The translations under genes and the position numbers were made by a program. A stretch of DNA of 64,000 nt. Origin: Alloprevotella rava. Lineage in GTDB: Bacteria > Bacteroidota > Bacteroidia > Bacteroidales > Bacteroidaceae. Within the stretch, counting starts at the first letter, position 1, and each line of letters opens with the position of its first letter. Below the pieces are notes generated by a model, which searched no databases, had not been told where the DNA came from, and worked only from the letters and a program-made list of their open reading frames with translations. Of the stretch, positions 17,236-26,141 are shown one piece after another. The stretch covers positions 113,363 to 177,362 of the forward strand of contig NZ_JACICA010000004.1 in assembly GCF_014195585.1 (NCBI RefSeq), in the 5' to 3' direction.

Positions 17236-18117
17236 ATGCTGAGACTTCCTCAAGGATTGCCTGCTGCAGAAGTGTTGCGAGCCGAAGGACACGCAGTGGC
17301 AGAATATGACCTCTGTGCTGTTCCAACGGATGCCCGAGTGGTTTTGCTCCTCAATCTCATGCCGCAAAAGGCTGTGACGGAGCTGGACATTGCTCGTGCG
17401 CTGTCGTTTCCTGATACTGACGTGCTTTTGCTGCCTGTGCGTATAGCCGGACAGACCTATAAGACTACGCCGATTGAACATATCCTGGCGTATTATGTTG
17501 ATATAGAAACGATTTTGTCCGATAAACTTCAGTTTTCTTCTGCTCCTTCACTCATCATTACAGGTGCTCCTGTTGAGCAGATACCTTTTGAGGAAGTGCG
17601 GTATTGGCCACAACTTTGTGAGATTATGGACTGGGCTTTCCGCCAGCGGCTTAATACTTTATATATCTGTTGGGGCGCACAAGCTGGCCTTTATCATCAT
17701 TATGGTATTCCAAAGTATGATAAGTCTGCAAAGTGTTTCGGTATTTTTAGTCAAAAAGTACTCGATGATAAGTGCCCTCTCATGCACGGACTTTCGCCTG
17801 CGTTCTTCATGCCCAATAGTAGACACACAGAAGTGAGATGTTCTGATTTTTCTGCACCTCAGTTGCAGATTGTAGCGGAAAGTCAAGAGAGTGGGGTGGG
17901 GGTGGTCTATGATGCGGCACATAAGAGCACGTTCATTGTTGGTCATTTGGAATATGAGCCTCATACGTTGGAAAATGAATACAAGCGGGACTTGACCAAA
18001 GGTCTGTCAATCCTGCCGCCAGAACATTATTATGAAGCTGATGACCCTAGTGGGCCAATCCTATGGCAATGGAAAGAAAAAGCTCGTCAGTTCTATCGGA
18101 ATTGGTTGGATCTTTAA
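17236..18117 (+). CDS. metA: Homoserine O-acetyltransferase (MetA type)
   Basis: Activates homoserine for methionine synthesis. MetA-fold (glutamine-amidotransferase-like) protein of 293 residues with catalytic C145 in ICWGAQAGLYH, and H237 and E239 in GHLEYE. The residue that sets acyl-donor choice (position 111 in E. coli, Gly) is E114 here in TGAPVEQ, the state associated with acetyl-CoA rather than succinyl-CoA. The N-terminus MLRLPQGLPAAE aligns with the family start. It lies 14 bp after the kinase gene and ends before array B and a strong terminator. No SAM or other riboswitch is visible. Confidence 0.94.
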   Translation: MLRLPQGLPAAEVLRAEGHAVAEYDLCAVPTDARVVLLLNLMPQKAVTELDIARALSFPDTDVLLLPVRIAGQTYKTTPIEHILAYYVDIETILSDKLQFSSAPSLIITGAPVEQIPFEEVRYWPQLCEIMDWAFRQRLNTLYICWGAQAGLYHHYGIPKYDKSAKCFGIFSQKVLDDKCPLMHGLSPAFFMPNSRHTEVRCSDFSAPQLQIVAESQESGVGVVYDAAHKSTFIVGHLEYEPHTLENEYKRDLTKGLSILPPEHYYEADDPSGPILWQWKEKARQFYRNWLDL

Positions 18118-18174
18118 TCTAGTCCTCTCTTTTCTCTTTCTTTTTTATGCCATTTAAAGCTGCTTTAATAGGGG

Positions 18175-18286
18175 CTTTAATCTGTCTGAAAATACAATAA
18201 GCGCGTCAGCTGACAGCCTTATTGTGTCAGCTGACGCAATAAGGGAATTTTGAAATACAATAAGGAAGCCGACGCCCCGCTTTATG
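18175..18286. repeat. Phased AATAAGG/CCTTATT array, copy B
   Basis: Heptamers at 18196 (AATAAGC), 18217 (CCTTATT), 18238 (AATAAGG) and 18259 (AATAAGG), all 21 bp apart, with weaker matches in phase at 18175 (CTTTAAT) and 18280 (CTTTATG). Spacers at 18203-18216 and 18224-18237 contain GTCAGCTGAC; the next contains TTTTGAAA. It lies between the convergent metA and porin genes. Confidence 0.9.
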
Positions 18287-18344
18287 ACGTTCATAAACAG
18301 CGAGTTGCTGAGTCATAAAGCAGGGCGTCGGTCGCCTTTTTTTT
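18268..18344 (+). terminator. Strong terminator after metA, overlapping array B
   Basis: A stem of about 20 bp, with one bulged base on the right, pairs 18269-18288 (CCGACGCCC, CGCTTTATGAC) with 18312-18331 (GTCATAAAGC, GGGCGTCGG) across a 23-base loop, followed by a run of eight T. It shares the CTTTATG unit with array B. Confidence 0.85.
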
Positions 18345-18370
18345 CTTTGTTTGTTGAGCTGGAAGTGCCG

Positions 18371-20491
18371 TTAGTTGATAAAATTCCAGCTAATTCCGAG
18401 GCGCAGAACCAAGCGGTTGAGTGGATAGTGAGGCACAAGGAATGGGTTGCCCGTACCGCTAGAATAATTCACGTGACTTGCCATTACATAGAAGCGCGTG
18501 CGCTTGAGATGAAAATTAACGTAGGCGTTAATCACCGGATAGTTGCCCAACTGTATGCGGTAGTTTGGATCCTGCATGGCGTATTGCCCAATGATGGGCG
18601 AGTAGGCTGGTGCGTAATACTTGGTAAAATAGCGCATGTCCGCGCCTAATGCTGTTTGCAGAACACGAGCTAGGCGGAATTTCAAATAGAGATTGGTCCA
18701 AACGGAAAAGGCAGGGAGAGGATAACTGTCCTTGTCGGTTGTGGCCTGATAGATAAGTTCATTCTCCCAATGCAGAATGCCCAGGTGAAAGTCTTGGCGT
18801 AAGGAAGCCGTAAGGAGTTGCACGCTACCACTATTTTGACGCACACCAACGCTGTGAGTGTAGTGTTGCACATTGTTGGTAAAGTTCGACGGAGTTAAGG
18901 TTTCAGCGAAGTAGGCCAACTTCTGAATGTTTTGGAGGTGGAAGGAAAGATGTGTATTCTTCCAAGAAAGACTACCGCCAAGGCGTACTGTCAGCTGATT
19001 GTCGAGATCTTTGTCCCACCAGGCATTGCGTGCGTGGAAATGGCGTAAGTAGAAATTGGGTTGCTCATTGCGAATAAAACCATCCAAGCGTACAGACACC
19101 GTGTCTTTCCAGAGCGGCAAGTCGACATCTGCTGTGCCCTCAATGTTAAATTCTCCCCAATTAGAACCATTACTGCGGATTTCGCCCAATACATCATAGT
19201 GGAACACGCGGCCTTGCTTTTTCATCAGTTGCGCGCCCAAAGTGAGGTAATGATTCGAGTATTTTTGTTCATACTGCGTGCCGCTTGCCGTGGTGTCGGG
19301 CAGGGTAAAACGATAGTATTCATGTTTTGCAAAGAGACGCATACCAGTTTTGACCCAGCGATTGAAGCCTTCGTTGATTTCTAATGCCACTAAATTCTCC
19401 ACATGAGTATAGTCTGTCTTATCGCGAGCCGAATCATTGTTTAGATAATAGTCGTTGAAAAAATTACGTCCACCATTGGCAGCACTGCTGATAAAGCGGC
19501 GGTTGTTGAAATCCATTCGCAGCGTGTGGATAAGGCTTGTCACGGGTACAAAATGCGGAGTAAGTTTTAGCGAGTCAGTACTCGCGCTCATCTGGGTAGA
19601 GTCTGTTACCGTCGAAACCTTTGTTGCCGCTCGGTCGGCTTGTGTTGAAACAATTTTTCCATTTTTGTCCGTCCACCGTGTAAGACCAATACTATATCGG
19701 TGCGTGAAGAAAAGTATATTGTCTTGCTGTTTGCTGTTAGTGCGACTTAGATTAACAGGCATATCATCAGTGTCGTAACGAGTGGGAAACGATTCTGGAC
19801 TTGTCACATATTCGTCCGTCTCAATACCTCCATTTTCGCGATTTTTCAGGTGGTTGGCAGCAAAGAAAGAATGGAGTGAATAGCGGTCGGAACGATATGA
19901 GCCGAAGAGTGTACCATTGAATGCTGACGTGGCTTGGCTGTCGTAGTAGCCACGCCCATAGAGATAGTCGAGCTTGAAGCCTAACCCCAAACGCTTATTT
20001 ACATTGGTTGAAAAAAGAGCACGGATGCGGTCTTCACCATTCTGCTTATTGCCACATTCGTGATAAGTCAGGTTGGTGAAAGGCGACTTGGTATTCGTGA
20101 ATAAGAGTTGATCGGGACGACGAAGAAAGAAATCAAAAGGCTGAGAAAATAGAAATTGTCCATCGCGAAAACTATTCTCCGTGCGATCTGTGAAGATGCG
20201 GCTCAAGCGTGGAGCTCCTAAATTACCCGTAAAATTATAGTGTCCTCTTATCCCCTCTGTGAAAGCTTCATTTGGAAAGAGATGGGGGATGGTGTCATAG
20301 TTTGCGGGGCGTACAGAACCGAAGCGGCTATCAATGGTCCAAGCATAAATGCCTTCGGGGACGTCCTCTTTTTCGACAGAGTCGGTTGCAAAATGATTTT
20401 CGCGTGTGTCAGTGTTTTGCTGGAGGTTCTGAGCGCCAAGAGGCTTCAGCAGCAGACATAGGGCAATAACGAAAAAATATTTGATATACAT
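18371..20491 (-). CDS. Putative outer-membrane porin (Porin_10-like)
   Basis: 706 residues with an N-terminal signal peptide (about 1-20, ending LGAQ). The segment SRFGSVRPANYDTIPHL with the following HYNFTGNLGAPRLSRIF is typical of the Bacteroidota putative-porin family. The rest alternates aromatic and polar residues as in beta-barrel strands, and the C-terminus LGISWNFIN fits an outer-membrane insertion signal. Substrate unknown. It is monocistronic, convergent with metA and divergent from the DUF4199 gene. Confidence 0.85.
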   Translation of the reverse strand: MYIKYFFVIALCLLLKPLGAQNLQQNTDTRENHFATDSVEKEDVPEGIYAWTIDSRFGSVRPANYDTIPHLFPNEAFTEGIRGHYNFTGNLGAPRLSRIFTDRTENSFRDGQFLFSQPFDFFLRRPDQLLFTNTKSPFTNLTYHECGNKQNGEDRIRALFSTNVNKRLGLGFKLDYLYGRGYYDSQATSAFNGTLFGSYRSDRYSLHSFFAANHLKNRENGGIETDEYVTSPESFPTRYDTDDMPVNLSRTNSKQQDNILFFTHRYSIGLTRWTDKNGKIVSTQADRAATKVSTVTDSTQMSASTDSLKLTPHFVPVTSLIHTLRMDFNNRRFISSAANGGRNFFNDYYLNNDSARDKTDYTHVENLVALEINEGFNRWVKTGMRLFAKHEYYRFTLPDTTASGTQYEQKYSNHYLTLGAQLMKKQGRVFHYDVLGEIRSNGSNWGEFNIEGTADVDLPLWKDTVSVRLDGFIRNEQPNFYLRHFHARNAWWDKDLDNQLTVRLGGSLSWKNTHLSFHLQNIQKLAYFAETLTPSNFTNNVQHYTHSVGVRQNSGSVQLLTASLRQDFHLGILHWENELIYQATTDKDSYPLPAFSVWTNLYLKFRLARVLQTALGADMRYFTKYYAPAYSPIIGQYAMQDPNYRIQLGNYPVINAYVNFHLKRTRFYVMASHVNYSSGTGNPFLVPHYPLNRLVLRLGISWNFIN

Positions 20492-20816
20492 TCTAATAAG
20501 CCTTTTCTATTGAGGTGCGAAGTTATACATTTTTCATGAAATAATAGCGGCCAAAGATTTTGTGCTGTCCAATGGCCCTCTTGTGAGAACGGATTGTCAT
20601 ATTTCTTCCTGCTTTTTGAAGATTTCCTCTAAAGGCTGCACCTTTTGAAAAGGAGCATAAGATGTGCTGCTGATTTTTAATAGCGCATGATATTTTATGA
20701 ACTATTCATTTTGAATATAATTGCTTCAATGCTTGGTTTTCCTTGGTGTTTTTATCTTTTTCCTTCACAGAGTAAAATTTTGTAGTTCACAGTTGTTGCA
20801 TTAAATTTGCAAAATC
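20492..20816. other. Intergenic region between divergent porin and DUF4199 genes
   Basis: A 325-bp AT-rich stretch without a supported gene. Only the DUF4199 promoter near its right end is recognisable. Confidence 0.6.
20779..20809 (+). promoter_or_regulatory. Promoter of the DUF4199 gene (near-leaderless)
   Basis: TTTG (20779-20782), 19-bp spacer, TAAATTTG (20802-20809). The ATG begins 7 bases after the -7 box. Confidence 0.75.
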
Positions 20817-21410
20817 ATGTTAGAAGATAAGCAAAACGACTGGGATTGGCGGCAAATAAATGCCTTTGCTGCTCAAAATGGGGCGCTGTTAGGAATCTAT
20901 GGATTCCTTAGTTTGGTGATTTATGCCGTTGGTCTACGCTATTCGCAAGTTTCTATGTTGGGACTCTTGCTTGTTCTTTCCAGTCCTTTCGTTGCTGCTT
21001 TTCTTTGTATCAGATTCAGGGAGACAATCACTGAGCGTAATGCTTCGTTTTCGTTTGGAAAAGGCTATGTTCATTGTTTGTTAATGGGTATTTATGCTGG
21101 TATACTGATAGCAATGTGTCTGTACATCTGGTTTGCATTTCTTGATAATGGCGCATTTGCTGATGCCTTTTTGTGTGCTGTTAGTCAGCCTCAGAGCCAA
21201 CTATTTTTGCAAGAAATGCAACAACAAGGCGGATTGGTAAATCTCTACGAACTTACTGGCGCTACAACTCCACAGCAGTTGGCTGATGCTTTCCGCATCT
21301 TGCCGGCTTCAGTTTGGGCTTCGTCGGTGCTTTCTCTAACATTCTTTGTTGATCCCGTAATTTCTATTTTTATTGGACTATTCACCATGCGTCGCGGTAT
21401 GGAGGTGTAG
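20817..21410 (+). CDS. DUF4199 domain membrane protein
   Basis: 197 residues with four membrane helices (near 23-42, 45-65, 85-110 and 168-190) and a soluble segment between the third and fourth (about 115-165), as in the DUF4199 family found beside glycosyltransferases in Bacteroidota. Function unknown. It stands 34 bp before a GT2 glycosyltransferase and is probably the first gene of the chain through the Crp/Fnr gene. Confidence 0.85.
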   Translation: MLEDKQNDWDWRQINAFAAQNGALLGIYGFLSLVIYAVGLRYSQVSMLGLLLVLSSPFVAAFLCIRFRETITERNASFSFGKGYVHCLLMGIYAGILIAMCLYIWFAFLDNGAFADAFLCAVSQPQSQLFLQEMQQQGGLVNLYELTGATTPQQLADAFRILPASVWASSVLSLTFFVDPVISIFIGLFTMRRGMEV

Positions 21411-21444
21411 TTCATAAAATCCTAACGTAACACATATTATAATA

Positions 21445-22398
21445 ATGGATATATCAGTAGTAGTACCTCTCTTTAACGAGGCTGAAAGTTTGCCCGACTT
21501 ATATTCTTGGATTGTCAGGGTAATGAAAGAACATAATTTCACGTACGAGATTATCTTCGTTAGCGATGGTAGTACGGACGAGTCATGGAATATAATTGAG
21601 AATTTCTCGAAGGAAGATGCCAACGTCCATGGTATTAAGTTTCGCCGAAACTATGGTAAGTCGCCCGCATTATTTTGTGGTTTCCGCAAGGCGCAAGGAG
21701 ATGTTGTTATCACGATGGATGCTGATCTCCAAGATTCGCCAGATGAGCTCCCAGAATTGTATCGGATGATTACAGAGGATGGATATGATCTCGTTTCTGG
21801 CTATAAGCAGAAACGCTACGATCCCCTCTCTAAGACGCTTCCTACAAAGCTTTTCAACGCTACCGCAAGAAAAGTGAGTGGCATTAAGAACCTTCACGAT
21901 TTTAACTGCGGTTTAAAAGCCTATCGTCGGGATGTGGTGAAGAATATTGAGGTGTATGGCGAGATGCATCGTTATATTCCTTGGCTGGCAAAGAATGCTG
22001 GTTTCGATAAGATTGCAGAGAAGGTGGTACAGCATCAAGCTCGTAAGTTTGGACAAACTAAATTTGGTGGTTGGAATCGCTTCTTTAATGGTTATCTTGA
22101 TTTGCTGAGTCTGTGGTTCCTCAATAGTTTCGGTTTGAAACCTATGCACGTCTTTGGCTTCTTAGGTAGTCTGATGTTTATTTTTGGTTTTATTGCAGTG
22201 TTAGTTGTAGGTGGCGTGAAATTGGTGGCTATTTGCCAGAACGTTCCTGCTCCTTTGGTGACAAATTCTCCTTACTTTTACATTGCTCTGACTATGATGA
22301 TTCTTGGAACACAGCTCTTTGTGGCCGGTTTCTTGGGCGAACTCATCTCTCGCAATGCAGAAGGCCGCAACAACTATCAGATAGAGAAAGAAATGTAG
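21445..22398 (+). CDS. Family 2 glycosyltransferase, GtrB/DPM-like, membrane-anchored
   Basis: Probably transfers a sugar to a polyprenyl-phosphate carrier on the cytoplasmic face. The 317 residues contain VVPLFNEAESL, FVSDGSTDES, the metal-binding DADLQDSP, and HDFNCGLKAYRR, followed by KFGGWNRFFNG and two C-terminal membrane helices (about 230-255 and 270-295), the GtrB layout. Next to DUF4199, the usual genomic partner. Sugar and acceptor are not determinable. Confidence 0.92.
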   Translation: MDISVVVPLFNEAESLPDLYSWIVRVMKEHNFTYEIIFVSDGSTDESWNIIENFSKEDANVHGIKFRRNYGKSPALFCGFRKAQGDVVITMDADLQDSPDELPELYRMITEDGYDLVSGYKQKRYDPLSKTLPTKLFNATARKVSGIKNLHDFNCGLKAYRRDVVKNIEVYGEMHRYIPWLAKNAGFDKIAEKVVQHQARKFGQTKFGGWNRFFNGYLDLLSLWFLNSFGLKPMHVFGFLGSLMFIFGFIAVLVVGGVKLVAICQNVPAPLVTNSPYFYIALTMMILGTQLFVAGFLGELISRNAEGRNNYQIEKEM

Positions 22399-22438
22399 TA
22401 AGGTTTGGGACACCTTACTGCTCTAAATATTTCAAACG

Positions 22439-22942
22439 ATGACCATAGGTAAGATTTTTCCTTTCATCGCTTCCTTGTTTATATTAGGAGCGTGTAGCAA
22501 TATAGATTGTCCATTGGATAACGTAGTGGAAATGACGTGCGGCTTGTATTCTGCCGAGAAGAAAACGTCATTAAAGCTGACTGATACGCTGACAGTTATG
22601 CCGCTTCATAGTGATAGTGTACTGCTCAATAGGGCGCAAAATGTTAGTTCCTTTGTTCTTCCGTTGAGCTATGCTGGAGATGTGGACACATTGTTGTTCC
22701 GCTTCTCGAATGCAGAAGGGCAGAGTGCAACAGACACTCTCTGGATTGGGAAGACAAACCAAAAGCATTTTGAAAGCTCAGATTGTCCGTTAAGTATCTT
22801 CCATACGCTGCAAACGGTGCGCTGGTCATCGCACGATATCTCTGTGATGCCTGTGACGATAGATAGTGTGAGCTTAGTTAGACCTATAGTGAATTATGAG
22901 AATATTGAGAATCTTCGTATTTTCTTGCGTACTGCTCAGTAG
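22439..22942 (+). CDS. Putative lipoprotein (DUF6452-like)
   Basis: 167 residues. A lipoprotein signal is clear: MTIGKIFPFIASLFILGACS with lipobox LGAC. The mature part is Cys-containing and beta-rich (DTLTVMPLHSDSVLL, TDTLWIGKTNQKHF) and resembles the DUF6452 family that neighbours DUF6048 in Bacteroidales. Its end overlaps the next gene by 47 bp, so the two are coupled. Function unknown. Confidence 0.75.
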   Translation: MTIGKIFPFIASLFILGACSNIDCPLDNVVEMTCGLYSAEKKTSLKLTDTLTVMPLHSDSVLLNRAQNVSSFVLPLSYAGDVDTLLFRFSNAEGQSATDTLWIGKTNQKHFESSDCPLSIFHTLQTVRWSSHDISVMPVTIDSVSLVRPIVNYENIENLRIFLRTAQ

Positions 22943-23597
22943 TTGTGCCCTTTCGGCGGCAGCAATGGTTCGTGATACGATTCAGACACAGCCACGCCCG
23001 ATTGCGTTGGAGCCTGCCACGAAAAAAGAGCCTCTTTTGGCTGGATGCAGTGTAGGCTTCGATGTGTGCGGAACTGTGATGGCCTTGGCCACTCCCTTTG
23101 GGCAATACGAGGGAATGTTTCGGGTAAATCTCAAAAAGCGCTTCTTCCCAACGGCTGAATTAGGTCTAGGCGTTAGCAATCATACGGATGAAACATCAAA
23201 CATTAAGTATAAGACCGCTTCTCCTTATCTCCGCTTAGGAGTAGACTATAATTTTTTGAAAGATCGCCATTCTGAAAATCGTCTCTTTGGAGGTATTCGT
23301 TTTGCTTATACTTCTTACAAGTTTGATCTCTCAGCTCCTGATTTGAAAGACCCTATTTATGGGACAACTGTTCCTTTCAATCTGACAGGCATTAAAGGAA
23401 ATATGCTGTGGAGTGAGGTGATGTTTGGCGTAGAGGCTAAGATTTGGAAGTTTTTTCATGTGGGCTGGTCGGTTCGCTATAAGTTGCGGCTCCATGAAAG
23501 TAAGACGGAAGTAGATAATGCATGGTATGTCCCTGGCTATGGTAGATATGGATCCAATGGCTTGGGAGGTAGTTTCAATGTAGTCTTTGATATTTAG
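22896..23597 (+). CDS. DUF6048-family outer-membrane beta-barrel protein
   Basis: 233 residues with a signal peptide (about 1-23, ending LSAAA). The rest is a small beta-barrel pattern: SVGFDVCGTV, FPTAELGLG, YLRLGVDYNFL, FGGIRFAYTSY, FHVGWSVRYKLRL, ending GSFNVVFDI with a C-terminal hydrophobic residue. It matches the DUF6048 family in layout. It begins inside the lipoprotein gene (47-bp overlap), which suggests a two-component envelope unit. Confidence 0.8.
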   Translation: MRILRIFVFSCVLLSSCALSAAAMVRDTIQTQPRPIALEPATKKEPLLAGCSVGFDVCGTVMALATPFGQYEGMFRVNLKKRFFPTAELGLGVSNHTDETSNIKYKTASPYLRLGVDYNFLKDRHSENRLFGGIRFAYTSYKFDLSAPDLKDPIYGTTVPFNLTGIKGNMLWSEVMFGVEAKIWKFFHVGWSVRYKLRLHESKTEVDNAWYVPGYGRYGSNGLGGSFNVVFDI

Positions 23598-23697
23598 GGT
23601 ACAAAAGTTTCTGCACAGCATTTTTCTTACGGTTGCGATGTGTGCAGAAGAGGTGTTTTGCAACGGTAAAAGAACTTTTATTTTAATATTTGAGATA

Positions 23698-24720
23698 ATG
23701 ATTGGTCCTTTTCCCTTAGGTAAGTTTTGGCATAGCAAATGGGGCGTTGTCCTTTTTCTGGCACTCGCTGTAGCAACGATTTTTATTCTTAGAAAGTCGA
23801 ACTCAGCTGTTCCGCAGTACGACGAAGGCCCTATTTTTGGGACAGTGTACCATATTAAGTATAAATACGAACGCAATCTTAATAAAGAGATTCTTGCGGA
23901 ACTGAACCGCGTGGATAATTCTATGTCCTTTTTTAATCCCACTTCTACAATCTCGAAAATCAATGCGGGGACAGACTCAAAGACCGATGAGCTTTTCCGA
24001 GAGGTCTTTTCCTTGGCAAAAAATATATCGAAGGAAACAAACGGAGCTTTTGATATTACTGTGGCGCCTTTGGTGAATGCGTGGGGATTTGGCTTCAAAA
24101 CTCAGCAGTTGCCCACAAAGTCGCAAGTGGATAGTTTGCGCTCGTTGGTAGGTTTTAGCAAGGTGAACCTAGATGGAACAACCGTGAAGAAAACAGACCC
24201 GCGCGTGATGCTCGATTGCGGAGCTATTGCTAAGGGCTTCGGCGTGGATTGTGTGGCACGCTTATTTGATCGTTTGGGAATCCGGGACTATATGATAGAG
24301 ATTGGCGGAGAGGTACGGACGCATGGGAAAAACTTTGAAGGAAAGCAATGGACGATCGGCATTCAACGTCCAGTAGCAGGAGAAGATGAGGTTCTGTCGG
24401 TGATGCATCTTCAAGAAAAGGCATTGGCAACGAGTGGAAACTATCGTAACTTTTATGTGAAGAACGGGCGTCGTTATGCCCACACGATAGACCCTCGCAC
24501 GGGCTATCCTGTACAGCATAGTTTGCTGTCGGCTTCTATTATCGCATCCGATTGTGCCACAGCCGATGCCTACGCCACAAGTTTTATGGTCTTAGGTCTG
24601 GATGGAGCAAAGGAAGTGCTGAGTAAGCATCCAGAACTGAAGGCCTATTTGATTTATGAGCAGAACGGGAAACTACAAGTCTGGATGTCGCCAGGCTTGG
24701 AAAAAAATATAGTAGAATGA
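23698..24720 (+). CDS. apbE: FAD:protein FMN transferase, membrane-anchored
   Basis: Attaches FMN covalently to threonine or serine of partner flavoproteins on the outer face of the membrane. Start set at ATG 23698 (340 residues), just before one TM anchor (about 13-32, WGVVLFLALAVATIFIL); the earlier ATG at 23587 would overlap the upstream gene. ApbE blocks are SMSFFNPTS, APLVNAWGFG, LDCGAIAKGFGVD, MIEIGGEVRTHG, ATSGNYRNF and HTIDPRTGYP, then DCATADAYATSFMVLG. No recognisable flavinylation partner lies nearby. It overlaps the next gene by ATGA. Confidence 0.93.
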   Translation: MIGPFPLGKFWHSKWGVVLFLALAVATIFILRKSNSAVPQYDEGPIFGTVYHIKYKYERNLNKEILAELNRVDNSMSFFNPTSTISKINAGTDSKTDELFREVFSLAKNISKETNGAFDITVAPLVNAWGFGFKTQQLPTKSQVDSLRSLVGFSKVNLDGTTVKKTDPRVMLDCGAIAKGFGVDCVARLFDRLGIRDYMIEIGGEVRTHGKNFEGKQWTIGIQRPVAGEDEVLSVMHLQEKALATSGNYRNFYVKNGRRYAHTIDPRTGYPVQHSLLSASIIASDCATADAYATSFMVLGLDGAKEVLSKHPELKAYLIYEQNGKLQVWMSPGLEKNIVE

Positions 24721-25454
24721 TGATGGAAAAACAAACAGGCAAAGAGTCGCAACCTCATAGGAAAGACTCGTCCTCTTCGCCTTCGGAGAGTTTTATTTTC
24801 GACAAACTTTTACAACTTCCTCTCTTGCAAGGAATGGGACGCGCTGATGTGTTGACCATTGCAGGACAGGCCAAGATTGGCTTTGTGAAAAAAGAGAAAG
24901 GCTCTTGCATTGTGGAGCAAGGGAGCGTTTGTCAAAGTCTTATTTTTGTAGTAGAAGGGGAGGTTTGCACTCTTACATCGAGTGCAGATCGTAGCTATCA
25001 GCTAACGGAATGGATAAATCTTCCTCATGTAATTCAACCAGAATGTCTTTTTGGCGTTCAGACGCGTTATCTTCGTAGCGTTTATGCTGCGGGAAAGGTT
25101 CAACTGCTTGAGATTGCAAAATCTGCGGTGCGTGATTTTCTGTTCGACTACCCAACGTTTCGCATCAACTTTCTAAATATTTCCTGCTGGCAGTCGCAGC
25201 AATATATGCGTAGGCTTTGGGAAAATTATGCTACAACTATAGAAGCACGCTTCATTCAGTTTGTGCTGCATCGCTCACAACGCCCTGCTGGCAAAAAAGA
25301 GCTGAAAATAAAAATGACGCGTTTGGCCGAAGAACTCGGAGAAACGCGCCTAAGTGTTTCCTTTATGTTGCGCAAATTAGAAACAAAAGGACTCTTGGAA
25401 AGCAACAGGCAGAGAATCACGATTCCTGCTTTTGAACAACTCGTTAATAGCTAG
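24717..25454 (+). CDS. Crp/Fnr-family transcriptional regulator
   Basis: 245 residues. A low-complexity Ser-rich N-terminus (about 10-25) precedes a cyclic-nucleotide-binding-like beta-roll (about 30-145, EQGSVCQSLIFVVEGEV) and a winged helix-turn-helix (about 185-235, RLAEELGETRLSVSFMLRKLETKGLL). The N-terminal cysteine cluster of true FNR is absent, so it is not an obvious iron-sulphur sensor. It overlaps apbE by ATGA and closes the DUF4199-to-regulator chain. Its stop is 2 bp from that of the convergent HAD gene. Confidence 0.9.
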   Translation: MMMEKQTGKESQPHRKDSSSSPSESFIFDKLLQLPLLQGMGRADVLTIAGQAKIGFVKKEKGSCIVEQGSVCQSLIFVVEGEVCTLTSSADRSYQLTEWINLPHVIQPECLFGVQTRYLRSVYAAGKVQLLEIAKSAVRDFLFDYPTFRINFLNISCWQSQQYMRRLWENYATTIEARFIQFVLHRSQRPAGKKELKIKMTRLAEELGETRLSVSFMLRKLETKGLLESNRQRITIPAFEQLVNS

Positions 25455-25456
25455 AG

Positions 25457-26098
25457 CTATAACGATGTTAGTAGTTCGGCGGGCTGGTGAATAATCGTGG
25501 TGACTCCAATCTCTTGCAGAAAGGTTTCGTCGCGAAAGCCCCATGAGCAGGAAATACAAGGAATGCCCGCATTTTTTGCTGTTTCAAAATCTACTTCGCT
25601 ATCGCCAACGTAGACGCTCTCGCTTTTTTCACTCCCTAATTGTTGCATGGCTGCCCATACGGTATCAGGGCTGGGTTTTCTCCGCACTTTTGCACTTTCG
25701 CCTACGGCAATGGGAATGAGCTCTTCAAAGAAGCGCTGGGTCAATTCTTGCACAGCATCGTTCCCCTTATTGGAAACGATGGCCATCTTTATACCTTTCT
25801 TTTTTAACTCTTGGAGCATTTCCCAAATGCCTGCATAAGGTTTGGTTGTGTCAAAACAGTGCTCTTGATAATACGACTTAAAAGTGTCTAAAACTTCAGC
25901 AATTTTGCTTTCTGACGTATTCTCTGGCACGGCGTGTGAGATGAGATATTTATAGCCATTGCCCAAAAACATACGAATCTCAGAAAGGGAGCGCTTGGGG
26001 AAGTTGTGAGCGCAAAGGGAAAAGTTCACACTGTCCGCTAAGTCCTGTAGCGTGTTAAGCAAAGTTCCATCTAAATCAAATATGACTGTTGTTATCAT
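25457..26098 (-). CDS. HAD-superfamily phosphatase (phosphoglycolate-phosphatase-like)
   Basis: 213 residues with all HAD motifs: FDLDGTLLNT (nucleophile D8, D10), motif II VSNKG, motif III RRKPSPDTV with the conserved lysine, and motif IV VGDSEVDFETAKNAG. The helical cap (about 15-80) is the Gph/PGMB type. Phosphoglycolate or another small phosphoester is likely; pyrophosphatase activity as in PpaX cannot be excluded. Its start region lies against the divergent GH125 promoter. Confidence 0.9.
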   Translation of the reverse strand: MITTVIFDLDGTLLNTLQDLADSVNFSLCAHNFPKRSLSEIRMFLGNGYKYLISHAVPENTSESKIAEVLDTFKSYYQEHCFDTTKPYAGIWEMLQELKKKGIKMAIVSNKGNDAVQELTQRFFEELIPIAVGESAKVRRKPSPDTVWAAMQQLGSEKSESVYVGDSEVDFETAKNAGIPCISCSWGFRDETFLQEIGVTTIIHQPAELLTSL

Positions 26099-26108
26099 TA
26101 TTTCTATT

Positions 26109-26116
26109 TATATTTG
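26109..26116 (+). promoter_or_regulatory. -7 box of the GH125 gene
   Basis: TATATTTG followed by CAAATGC, 25 bp before the ATG; no clear -33 TTTG at the usual distance. Confidence 0.5.
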
Positions 26117-26141
26117 CAAATGCAAAGATAAAGAATCTCTT

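Noticed and set aside
23587..23697. Longer N-terminus for ApbE
   Set aside because: It would overlap the upstream barrel gene and precede the TM anchor with non-family sequence; ATG 23698 fits better.
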